In this document: positions 1 to 8,100 of the stretch, in pieces | Position numbering within the stretch: the first letter of the stretch is position 1 | Layout: each line of letters begins with the position of its first letter | Assembly: GCA_964603915.1 (NCBI GenBank) | Contig: CAZRWU010000027.1 | Span: 1-25,064, forward strand | Length of the DNA stretch: 25,064 nt | Direction: 5' to 3' | Source: REEP01 sp964603915 | GTDB taxonomy: Bacteria; Pseudomonadota; Alphaproteobacteria; Rhodospirillales; Defluviicoccaceae | Notes under the pieces: model-generated | Databases searched by the model: none | What the model was told of the DNA's origin: nothing | What the model saw: the letters and a program-made list of their open reading frames with translations, nothing else | Program-made: the position numbers and the translations under genes

Positions 1-186
1 GGCCGCGAACGCCTCATCATTACCCGTCAGGACGATGCACCGGACGTCATCGTCGCCGCCAAGCTGGGTGAAATGATCTGCCAACTGTTCTCGGACCCGC
101 ATGTTGAGAGCGTTCTTCACCTCCGGACGATTGATGCGGACGAGGGCGACATTGTCTCGTCGTCTTTCGATCAGGACTTCGGGCAT
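1..186 (-). CDS. Enoyl-CoA hydratase/isomerase, N-terminal part (cut by window edge)
   Basis: The minus strand from position 186 reads as an open frame of 62 codons that runs off the left edge. It begins MPEVLIERRRDNVALV and contains RPEVKNALN, the typical N-terminal strand and A-loop of the crotonase fold, followed by VRCIVLTGN. Enoyl-CoA hydratases add water to trans-2-enoyl-CoA in beta-oxidation, but the fold also includes isomerases and thioester hydrolases, and the catalytic residues lie outside the window. A GGAAAG sequence about nine bases upstream of the ATG supports the start. The gene is divergent from the dehydrogenase/thiolase pair that starts at 971, so the two sides probably belong to one acyl-CoA degradation locus. 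The family call is firm; the substrate is unknown. Confidence 0.85.
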   Translation of the reverse strand, partial: MPEVLIERRRDNVALVRINRPEVKNALNMRVREQLADHFTQLGGDDDVRCIVLTGNDEAFAA

Positions 187-434
187 CCCGTTTTCTTTCC
201 GTTTCTACAGCGGTGCTTGCCGCCGGGAGGGACGAAGCCGTTCCGTCTCGGCAGAAGCAACCTGAAGCCGTTGCTACACCAGTGAAAAAAACTTAGGCCA
301 AGCCGCCTTGGAAATTCTCCGATTACGTCAATGCGCCAGCTTCCTGTTGCGCGCCTTGGTTTCGCATTTCATAACAAAATTGATTCTTGCGTAATATACC
401 GCTTGACGGTGGAGCGCAAGCCATATTCAATGCA

Positions 435-462
435 TTACGTAACGTCGTTACGCAAAATAACG
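435..462. promoter_or_regulatory. Candidate operator: overlapping inverted repeats
   Basis: Positions 438-444 (CGTAACG) and 446-452 (CGTTACG) form a perfect 7-base inverted repeat with a one-base centre. The second arm also pairs with TAACG at 458-462. The 10-mer TTACGTAACG at 435-444 recurs at 948-957, just in front of the ribosome binding site of the dehydrogenase gene, and TTGCGTAA occurs at 387-394. Clustered palindromes between divergent acyl-CoA genes usually bind a TetR-, GntR- or MerR-type repressor that senses acyl-CoA. No regulator gene is visible in the window, so the binding protein is unknown. Confidence 0.45.
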
Positions 463-786
463 GCCTCAGAGAGCCTGCGAGAGACAAGCGCACCAAAGTG
501 CCAGGGAGGAATCCAGCGAATGATCGAGCCGGTTTTCCTCGGTGCGGATTCCGGCATCGTAGCCGCACAATCGGCCGATGACCCTCAAAGGCCTGAATGA
601 AGGCAAGCACCAGAGGGGCAGCGAGGGCGTGTTTTTGGCCGGGAAGCCTGTGTTACCGACAGACGGACGGCCAAGGAGAAGCGCTTGAGCGATGAGGATA
701 TACGACTGGGGAACGAATTGCTTTTCTGCGAGCGATCACCCGCATAGGTTGGATCATTGTCCGCTGCGGGCGAGGAGGCTACATCA

Positions 787-909
787 ATGAGCGGTGCGGG
801 GATGGCATCCGCGCCCGCAGCGAGTTACATGCCGCGCACGCCCGTCGGCAACGCGCAGCGCTGGGTCGACAACGGGCACAAAGCCGCACTCGCGCGGTAT
901 CAAGTATAA
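787..909 (+). CDS. Possible 40-residue small protein
   Basis: An ATG at 787 opens a 40-codon frame ending in TAA at 907-909. It is preceded by GAGGAGG at 772-778 with eight bases of spacing, close to an ideal Shine-Dalgarno arrangement. The product begins MSGAGMASAPAASYMPRTP and ends KAALARYQV. It has no signal peptide, membrane segment or recognised domain. It ends 61 bases before the dehydrogenase gene and would be transcribed with it. It may be a real small protein, a leader peptide, or chance. Only the ribosome binding site supports it. Confidence 0.3.
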   Translation: MSGAGMASAPAASYMPRTPVGNAQRWVDNGHKAALARYQV

Positions 910-970
910 AACGCAAACCGTAAAATGGCGACTCTGCCAAGCCATTCTTACGTAACGAAGGAGGACACAC

Positions 971-3355
971 ATGGGCGCAAGAAACTTCTTCATCCGGAAG
1001 GCGGCGGTGCTGGGCACGGGGATCATGGGCCCGCGCATCGCTGCGCATCTGGCAAACGCGGGCGTCCCCGTCGTTCTGTTCGGGATGTCCGAAGAGAGCG
1101 GGATCCCGAATGCGGACCCTGCGAAAGCGCTCGCCGGGCTGAAGAAAACGGACCGGAGCGCGTTCGTCAGCAAGAGCCAAGGCGCCTATGTCGATGCGGC
1201 ATATTACGAGAACGATCTGAACCAGCTGCGGTCCTGCGACCTGATCATCGAAGCAATCGCCGAGGACTGGAACGCCAAACAAGATTTGTACAACAAGATC
1301 GCGCCGCACATCGGGAGCGACACAATCGTCGCGTCGAACACCTCGGGGCTGTCGATCAATCGGCTCGCCGGACTGTTCCCCGCAGAGCTGCGCAAGAACT
1401 TTTGCGGCGTGCATTTCTTCAATCCGCCGCGCTTCATGAATCTGATCGAGTTGATCCCCGGGCAGCAGACCGACCCGGCGATGCTGGACAACCTGGAGTC
1501 CTGGCTGACGTCGCGCCTTGGCAAGAGCATCGTGCGCGCCAAGGACACGCAAAGCTTCATCGCGAACCGCGTCGGGCTGTTCTCCATTCTGGCGGTAATG
1601 CACCACACCAAGGCGTTCGACCTGGGCCTGGACGAGGTGGACGCCTTGACGGGGAGGCTGATCGAACATCCCGCCAGCGCCACGTTCCGCACCGCCGACA
1701 TGATCGGGCTCGACACCCTTTCCGCCGTCATGAACGTTCAATATGAGACGCTGCCCGACGATCCGTGGCGGGAGTACTTCAAGGCCCCGAACTGGTTCGC
1801 GGGACTGATCGCGAAAGGTGCCTTGGGTCTCAAGACCAAGGGCGGCATCTACCGCAAGGTCGGCAAGGATGTGCAGGTGCTGGATCTGGCGTCCGACGAC
1901 TACAGGCCCTCGGCCGGCAAGGCGTCCGCGGAAGTCACCGAGATCTTCCGCATTTCCGATCCGGCCGATCGCTTCGCGAGACTGCGCGCCAGCCAGGATC
2001 AACACGCGCAGTTTCTGTGGGCGTGCACGCGCGACATTTTTCACTATTGCGCCTACCACCTGGCCGACATCGCCGACAGCGTGCGCGATGTCGACTTCGC
2101 GATGCGCTGGGGATGGGCTTGGTCGGTTGGTCCGTTCGAGATCTGGCAGGCTGCCGGCTGGAAGGCGGTGGCCGAGGCGATCCAGCAAGACATCGACGCC
2201 GGCAAGGCCATGGTGAAGGCGCCGCTGCCGGCTTGGGTCATGGCGCGAGACAGCGTCTATCAGAATGGAGAGGCCTATTCCCCCGCCGAGGATACGCTGA
2301 AGGGCCGCTCGCCTCTCCCCGTCTACACGCGCCAACTGTTTCCGGAGCGGATTGTCGGCGAGAAATTCGACTGGGGAGAAACGCTGCACGAGAATGACAG
2401 CGTGCGCCTGTGGCGCCTGCCCAAGGTCGACAGCGGCATCGCCATCCTGTCGTTCAAGAGCAAGATGCATTCGCTCACAAAGGGCGTCGTCGACGGCATC
2501 TATGATGCGGTGGCGCAGGCCGAAGCGGACTTCGATGGCCTCGTCCTATGGCACTCCCCGCCATTCGGGGTCGGGGCAAATCTCGCCGAACTCAGTGAAC
2601 TGGCGGGAAACGGCAAGTGGGACGAGATCGACCGCGTCGTCGCCCATTTCCAGGGCGCCACTAAGGTTCTGCGCTATGCGCAGGTACCCACGGTTGCGGC
2701 GGTTGATGGCATGGCGCTCGGCGGCGGCGCGGAAGTGGCGATGCATTGCGCGCACCGGGTGCTGGCCTTGGAAAGCCAGTTGGGACTCGTCGAGGCCGGC
2801 GTCGGGCTGATCCCTTCTGGCGGCGGCTGCAAGGAGATGGTGCGGCGCGCGTCCGACGCGGCGCAAGGCCGCATCCAGAACGATCCCTGGGAAGACATCC
2901 AGAAGGCCTTCCGCAACATCATCCGCGGCGTCACCTCTCGCGGGGCGGTCAACGCCATCGAGATGGGGTATGCGCTGCCGAGCGACACCGTGTTGTTCAA
3001 CGCGCGCGAGGTCCCCTTCGCCGCGATCAGGCTGGCGCGTGGACTCGCCGACGCTGGCTATCACCCGCCACTGCCGCCGCGCGAGATCAAGGTTGTTGGC
3101 GCGCCGGGTCGGGCCACTTTGCGCATGGAGATGGTCAACGCGCGCGAAGGCGGCTTCATGAGCCCGCACGACTACGTGGTCTCCGACGCGGCGGCGACGG
3201 TGCTTGCCGGTGGCGACATCGAGCCGGGCACGCTGGTCGACGAAGACTGGTTGCTCACACTGGAGCGCCGGCAATTCGTTGCGCTCACCCAGACCGAGCC
3301 CACGCAGCAGCGAATGGCGCACATGCTGAAAACCGGCAAACCGCTGCGTAACTAG
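971..3355 (+). CDS. Fused 3-hydroxyacyl-CoA dehydrogenase / enoyl-CoA hydratase (FadN-like)
   Basis: A 794-residue bifunctional beta-oxidation enzyme that hydrates enoyl-CoA and oxidises 3-hydroxyacyl-CoA with NAD+. The N-terminal Rossmann domain carries GTGIMG at residues 15-20, and the catalytic pair is visible as His148 (GVHFFNPP) and Glu160 (LIELIPG). A C-terminal dehydrogenase domain follows to about residue 420. The last part (from about residue 480) is a crotonase domain with GMALGGGAE, which contributes the oxyanion hole and first catalytic Glu, and LVEAGVGLIPSGGG, which has the second. Dehydrogenase first and hydratase last is the order of Bacillus FadN, the reverse of E. coli FadB. 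AAGGAGG at 958-964 fixes the ATG. The thiolase follows after 22 bases, so the two form an operon covering the last three steps of each cycle. No acyl-CoA dehydrogenase is present here. Confidence 0.93.
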   Translation: MGARNFFIRKAAVLGTGIMGPRIAAHLANAGVPVVLFGMSEESGIPNADPAKALAGLKKTDRSAFVSKSQGAYVDAAYYENDLNQLRSCDLIIEAIAEDWNAKQDLYNKIAPHIGSDTIVASNTSGLSINRLAGLFPAELRKNFCGVHFFNPPRFMNLIELIPGQQTDPAMLDNLESWLTSRLGKSIVRAKDTQSFIANRVGLFSILAVMHHTKAFDLGLDEVDALTGRLIEHPASATFRTADMIGLDTLSAVMNVQYETLPDDPWREYFKAPNWFAGLIAKGALGLKTKGGIYRKVGKDVQVLDLASDDYRPSAGKASAEVTEIFRISDPADRFARLRASQDQHAQFLWACTRDIFHYCAYHLADIADSVRDVDFAMRWGWAWSVGPFEIWQAAGWKAVAEAIQQDIDAGKAMVKAPLPAWVMARDSVYQNGEAYSPAEDTLKGRSPLPVYTRQLFPERIVGEKFDWGETLHENDSVRLWRLPKVDSGIAILSFKSKMHSLTKGVVDGIYDAVAQAEADFDGLVLWHSPPFGVGANLAELSELAGNGKWDEIDRVVAHFQGATKVLRYAQVPTVAAVDGMALGGGAEVAMHCAHRVLALESQLGLVEAGVGLIPSGGGCKEMVRRASDAAQGRIQNDPWEDIQKAFRNIIRGVTSRGAVNAIEMGYALPSDTVLFNAREVPFAAIRLARGLADAGYHPPLPPREIKVVGAPGRATLRMEMVNAREGGFMSPHDYVVSDAAATVLAGGDIEPGTLVDEDWLLTLERRQFVALTQTEPTQQRMAHMLKTGKPLRN

Positions 3356-3377
3356 TCGCGACATCAGGAGGAGTGTC

Positions 3378-4571
3378 ATGAGCAAGCAGCTACAAGATGC
3401 TTATATCGTCGCCGCAACGCGCCTGCCAATCGGCCGGCGCAACGGCTACTACAAGACCACGCGCCCGGACGACATGTTGGCCCACTGCCTTAAGGCCGTT
3501 CTGGCGCAAGCTCCCGGGCTCGATCCCGCGCTCATTGGCGACGTGGTCGGGGGCTGCGCGTTGCCGGAGGCCGAGCAAGGGCTGAACGTGGCGCGCTTGG
3601 CGGCCCTGATCGCCGGTCTGCCGAAGAGCGTACCTGGCTTGCAGGTAAACCGCTTCTGCTCTTCCGGCCTGCAGGCGGTGGCGATTGCCGCGGACCGCAT
3701 CCGCACCGGCGACGAGGATGTGATGGTCGGCTGCGGCACCGAGAGCATGAGCATGATCACCATGCTGGGCAACAAGGTCGTGCTCAACCCAAAGATCTAC
3801 GACGACCCCAGCAACCTGGGCATCGCGATGGGCATGGGCCTAACCGGCGAAAACGTTGCCGAGCGGTGGCAGGTGACGCGTGAAGATCAGGATGCGTTCG
3901 CTCTGCAGTCACACCAGCGGGCGATTGCGGGGATCCAAAACGGAGCATTCAAGGCCGAGACCACCCCTTACACGGTCAAGACACGCGTGCCCGGCCCGGA
4001 TGGCGAGGTCAAGGAGACCGAGCGCGTGGTCAAAGACGACGAAGGCGTGCGGCCGGATATCAGCATGGAGAAGCTGGCCAAGCTGAAGCCGGTGTTCGCC
4101 GCTAAAGGCTCGGTCACGGCCGGCAATGCCTCGCAAATGTCGGATGGCGCGGGCGCTGTGTTGTTGGTTTCGGAGAAGATCCTGAAGCAGTTCAACCTCA
4201 AGCCGCTTGCGCGCTTTGTCAGTTTCGCGGTCAAGGGCGTGCCGCCTGAGGTCATGGGTATCGGCCCGATCGAGGCGATTCCCGTGGCGCTCGAGAAAGC
4301 TGGCCTCAAACTGGATGACATCGACTGGATCGAACTGAACGAAGCCTTCGCCGTGCAATCGCTGGCGGTGATGCGTACCTGTCAGCTGGATCCGGCGAAA
4401 GTCAATCCGCTCGGCGGCGCGATCGCGACCGGCCATCCGCTCGGCGCGACCGGCGCGATCAAGACCGCCACCCTAGTTCATGCCCTGCAGCGGGAGAAGC
4501 TCAAGTACGGGATGGTCACGATGTGCGTTGGACACGGCATGGGCGCGGCGGCAATCTTCGAGGCGCTTTGA
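3378..4571 (+). CDS. Acetyl-CoA acyltransferase (thiolase)
   Basis: A 397-residue thiolase, normal length for the family. It cleaves 3-ketoacyl-CoA with CoA to give acetyl-CoA and a shortened acyl-CoA. The nucleophile Cys94 lies in NRFCSSGLQ, the catalytic His353 in GGAIATGHPLG, and the second cysteine, Cys383, in CVGHGMGAAA. The residue before the last glycine pair in that motif is His rather than the more common Gly, a position that also varies in other thiolases. GGAGGAG directly upstream supports the ATG at 3378. It is the second gene of the operon with the fused dehydrogenase/hydratase and very probably receives that enzyme's product. A degradative role (FadA/FadI type) is more likely than a biosynthetic acetoacetyl-CoA thiolase because of this partner. 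Confidence 0.93.
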   Translation: MSKQLQDAYIVAATRLPIGRRNGYYKTTRPDDMLAHCLKAVLAQAPGLDPALIGDVVGGCALPEAEQGLNVARLAALIAGLPKSVPGLQVNRFCSSGLQAVAIAADRIRTGDEDVMVGCGTESMSMITMLGNKVVLNPKIYDDPSNLGIAMGMGLTGENVAERWQVTREDQDAFALQSHQRAIAGIQNGAFKAETTPYTVKTRVPGPDGEVKETERVVKDDEGVRPDISMEKLAKLKPVFAAKGSVTAGNASQMSDGAGAVLLVSEKILKQFNLKPLARFVSFAVKGVPPEVMGIGPIEAIPVALEKAGLKLDDIDWIELNEAFAVQSLAVMRTCQLDPAKVNPLGGAIATGHPLGATGAIKTATLVHALQREKLKYGMVTMCVGHGMGAAAIFEAL

Positions 4572-4588
4572 GATACCGCTTGGCATTC

Positions 4589-4619
4589 ACCGCGGCGCCG
4601 TTGCCGCGCGCGCCGCGGT
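4589..4619. terminator. Hairpin terminator between thiolase and tRNA-Arg
   Basis: ACCGCGGCGC at 4589-4598 pairs perfectly with GCGCCGCGGT at 4610-4619 around an 11-base loop, starting 18 bases after the thiolase stop. Only TTT follows on the plus strand, so the U-tract is weak. It lies between convergent transcription units and could end both. Confidence 0.5.
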
Positions 4620-4637
4620 TTGCCCTGCTTGAAATCA

Positions 4638-4713
4638 TGGCGCGCCCGAGAGGACTCGAACCCCTAACCTTCTGATCCGAAGTCAGATGCTCTCTCCATT
4701 GAGCTACGGGCGC
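4638..4713 (-). tRNA. tRNA-Arg(TCG)
   Basis: On the minus strand the 76 bases fold as a full cloverleaf. The acceptor stem GCGCCCG pairs with CGGGCGC, the D arm is GCTC/GAGC, the anticodon stem TCTGA/TCAGA encloses loop CTTCGGA, and the T loop is TTCGAGT. The discriminator is G and CCA is encoded. The anticodon at loop positions 34-36 is TCG, which reads CGA arginine codons. The gene converges on the thiolase gene. No clear promoter could be assigned upstream. Confidence 0.95.
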
Positions 4714-5073
4714 ATATGTCCAAAGGCTTGGTCTTGGTAATGCCGGCCGAAGCCGAGCCAGGGCAATATGCCGACGAGACCTCACAGAAAGGATAGCAAA
4801 TAGCGCCCAAAGACGTCCATGGCCTGTATGCATACCATTCCCGGAAGGCCTCAAGCGCGCGCTGCACCGATTTTCGACCTTCTGGAACAGAACGGCGCAG
4901 GCGTGGCAGCAGTCATCGCGGCGAAATGTTCTACTTGCCTGCGCCACCCGTCACGTTGCAAGGACGCCACTCCTCCTCTCATCACGGCAACTATGGATTG
5001 TATCAGGATGTGCTGACGGCTCTTTCTTAACACGCACCTGAAGCAGCAATCTCACTCTCAGTGCAGCTTAATG
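4714..5073. other. Intergenic stretch with no supported gene
   Basis: About 360 bases between tRNA-Arg and the promoter of the giant protein gene. Short frames of 60-67 codons on either strand show no domain, no convincing ribosome binding site and no codon pattern like the neighbours. The minus-strand part next to the tRNA should carry its promoter, but no good -35/-10 pair was found. Confidence 0.5.
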
Positions 5074-5102
5074 TTGCATAATACCCGCTTTTCCGCTATA
5101 CT
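5074..5102 (+). promoter_or_regulatory. Sigma70-type promoter of the giant protein gene
   Basis: TTGCAT at 5074-5079 and TATACT at 5097-5102 are separated by exactly 17 bases, with five of six matches to the consensus at each element. Transcription should start near 5109. This argues against any translation start at 5121 that would need an upstream ribosome binding site. Confidence 0.7.
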
Positions 5103-5183
5103 AGGTTTCAATGTCAGCCGTTGCTGGGGTGGAGCAGCGCCGCGCGCAAGAACCCGGGACGCGCGGGAACTCAGGAGAGAGTG

Positions 5184-8100
5184 GTGGGATCCGCCCCGGA
5201 GACTGATGGCTTCGAGACTCAAACGCCGCATGCGGAAAGCCGAGAGACTGATGCGGCAGCCGTGTCGCGCGTGGCCTTGGCTGGCGCACAGGGCATTACC
5301 GGGGAAATTCGTTTACCCGAAAGCTTTCTCTTGTTCCAAGCGGCTTTCGGGCGGTCGGGAATCGATCTGATTCTCGAGCCGCCCAGCGGTGAAACGCTCA
5401 TCGTCCGCGACTATTTTGCGAACGTTGCGCCGCCGGATCTGGTTCATGGCCTTGGCGGCAGGATCTCCGGCGCCCTCGTCGGCACACTGGCCGGAAGCCC
5501 CGCCCATTTCGGCAGCGAAACCAACTATTCGCAAGTCGCAGGCGGAAACGAGCTGCAACCGATCGGCACTGTAGACTCCATCGTCGGCGCAGCCAATGCG
5601 ATCCATGACGATGGCTCCCGCAGTCAACTGCGGGTCGGCGATCCGTTGTTTCTGGAAGACGTGATTGACATCGCCGCCGACGCCACGCTCGGCATCATAT
5701 TCGCCGATGCCGCGATCTTGTCCCTCGGCGGCGGCAGCCGGATCGTGCTCGACAGTTCGGCCTATGCGCGCGGCGGAGCGGCCGCGATGTCGTTGACCAT
5801 GATGCAGGGCGTGTTCGTGTTTGCGCCAAGCGCCACTGCCGGAAATGAGCCCGGATCGATGGTCATCGACACTCCTGTCGGAACCATCGCCATCGAAAAC
5901 GCTTCCGTCGGCGGCCTCGTCGATGCCCACGGCGGAAGCCTGAATGTCGGCTTGCTGCCAAAAGCCGATAGCCCCGGCGCTCCCCCCGCTGGCACGGTAA
6001 CCGTTGCGATCTCGGGCGGTTCAACCGAAACAGTGAATACCGCCGGCACCGCCATCAGCGTCATCGATGGCGCGATCACCATCTTGCCGTTGACCCCGCT
6101 CGATGGGTCGATGCTGTTCCAGCCGGCATACAGCGAAACACTCGCGGAAAGCGGGATCGATCTGTCTTTTGTCTCCTTCGAACATTTCATGACAGCGGCA
6201 GGAAGCAATTCCGGCGACACAGGTTCCGGAGACGCCGCTAGTCCCGCGCTGTTCGTATCCCAGCCAATCGTGCCCATGGAACTCGTGGCGCCGGCGACAG
6301 CGGCGAAACGTGGGCCGATCGACGTCCTGTTGAATGACCAGTCGTCCGGACTCGTCGATCACAGTCCACAGCAGGCGCTCGGTTTCAGCGATTGGTTTGG
6401 CGAGGACTTCAGCCTGCCGGGTGCTCCGCCCAATCAGGACCCGACGATCGAACGGATCTGGAGCACCACCAGCGAGGATCGACCCACGGTCCCGCTTTCC
6501 CCCTTGCTGCTCGGTCGCGACGCCGATGGGGGCACGCTGACCATCACGCATATCGATGGTCGAGCGGCGCCATCGGGAGCCAAGATTACATTGCTTTCCG
6601 GCGCTGTGGTTGAACACACCGCGAACGGCATGTTCGTGTACGATCCCAATGGCCAATTCGAGGCGTTGTCCGAAGGCTTTAACTCTCGGCAGGAAGCGAC
6701 CGACTGGTTCACCTTAACGGTTTCGGATGGTCAAGGCGGATTCGCGACATCGGTTGCCATCATTACCATCCTCGGCGTCAATGACGCACCCGTCGCGACT
6801 CCAGACACGGCGGCAGGCGCGGAAAATCAGGTCGTCATCGTCGACGTGCTTGCCAATGACACCGATGTCGATGAGGCGGACGATCCCTCGACTTTTGTTC
6901 TTCGCGATGTCGCCATCAGCCGGATCGATGGCATCGACATCCCTGCCGTTGCGACAAGCAAGGTACTCGTCCAGGAAAACGCCGCTGTTTTCCTTCCTGG
7001 CAACGACTTCAATAGCCTTTCCCTGGGCGAAACGGCAACGGTAGTGGTCGACTACACGATGTCCGATGCGCTCGGCGCCCAGTCCTCGTCGACACTGACC
7101 ATCACCGTTCATGGCCAGAACGACTCGCCGATCGCCAAGAACGATGATCCCGGAGCGACAACGCAGAACGGTCCGCTCGCGCCTCTCTTCATCCTGGCCA
7201 ACGATGAGGATGTCGATCGGAACGACACCCTCCGTATTGCCGATATCGACGCCAGCGCCACTCGAGGAACCGTTACCGACCTTGGTGACGGAACGCTCGC
7301 CTACGATCCCGGGATGGCGTTCCGGCACCTTGCTGCCGGCGAAATTGCGTTCGATACCTTCAAGTACTGCATTGCCGATCAGCATGGTGCGTTAAGCGGC
7401 TATGCGAGCGTCACAATCACGGTCATCGGTCTCAATGATGCTCCGGTCGCTCATCGCGATTTCGCGAGCGCCAACGAGAACGTCCCTATCCGGGTCGACG
7501 TCCTCGCCAACGACACCGATATCGACAACGGCGACACCCCGGCCACTTTCAGGCTCGAGGCCGCCAGCATCACCGCCATCGAAGGCTTGCCGGCTGCAAA
7601 AGCGGAGTTTCCCGCGACTGTCTCCATCGTCGGCAACCAGATCCGCTTCGAGCCTGGAACCCAGTTCCGCCCCCTCGGCCTGGGTGAGGCGGCAACGGTG
7701 CAGATTGCCTACACGATGGCGGACATGGCCGGGGCAACATCGTCATCGACCCTCACTCTCACCATCCATGGCATCAACGACGCGCCCTACGCCGAAACCG
7801 ACCAGTTCGAGACGACCGAGAGGAGTACGCTCAGAATCGAGACGAGCGCGCTTCTCGCGAACGACTTCGATCCGGACATCAACGACGCGATCCGCTTCGC
7901 TTCGTTCGACTCGACCGCCACCAAGGGCCGCGTCATCGACAATGGCGACGGCGCCTTCAGCTACTCCCCAGGGGCAGCCTTCGCCTTCCTGACTGAAGGC
8001 GCGTTCGCGACGGACACCATTTCGTATCGGATTGTCGACTCCCACGGCAGCCTCAGCGCGCCGGCGACCATCGGGATCTTTGTCAGAGGCGTGAATGATC

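Larger units (their letters stand above)
187..970. other. Divergent intergenic region with repeated palindromic sites
   Basis: These 784 bases separate the minus-strand enoyl-CoA hydratase from the plus-strand dehydrogenase gene. No long convincing gene is present. What can be seen: a cluster of related 8-base sites of the form TTRCGTAA around 387-462 and again at 948-957, and a 40-codon open frame at 787-909 with a very good ribosome binding site. Two further short frames carry no recognisable domain: 520-600 (26 codons, GGAGG-like site upstream) and about 578-690. Position 403 has a TTGACG that could be a -35 element, with only a weak -10 near 426. Confidence 0.6.

Noticed and set aside
323..610. 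Minus-strand frame of 95 codons in the divergent intergenic region, with plus-strand frames at 331-600 and 387-581
   Set aside because: No domain, no ribosome binding site, and they cross the palindromic sites. Chance frames are the simpler explanation.
779..2470. Long open frame of 563 codons on the minus strand
   Set aside because: It lies antisense to the dehydrogenase/hydratase gene, which has clear catalytic motifs. The antisense product is rich in Arg, Gly and His with no domain, typical of high-GC shadow frames.
4516..4947. Minus-strand open frames across tRNA-Arg, one containing SSMERASDFGSEG
   Set aside because: This peptide is the well-known false translation of a tRNA gene; the cloverleaf explains the sequence.
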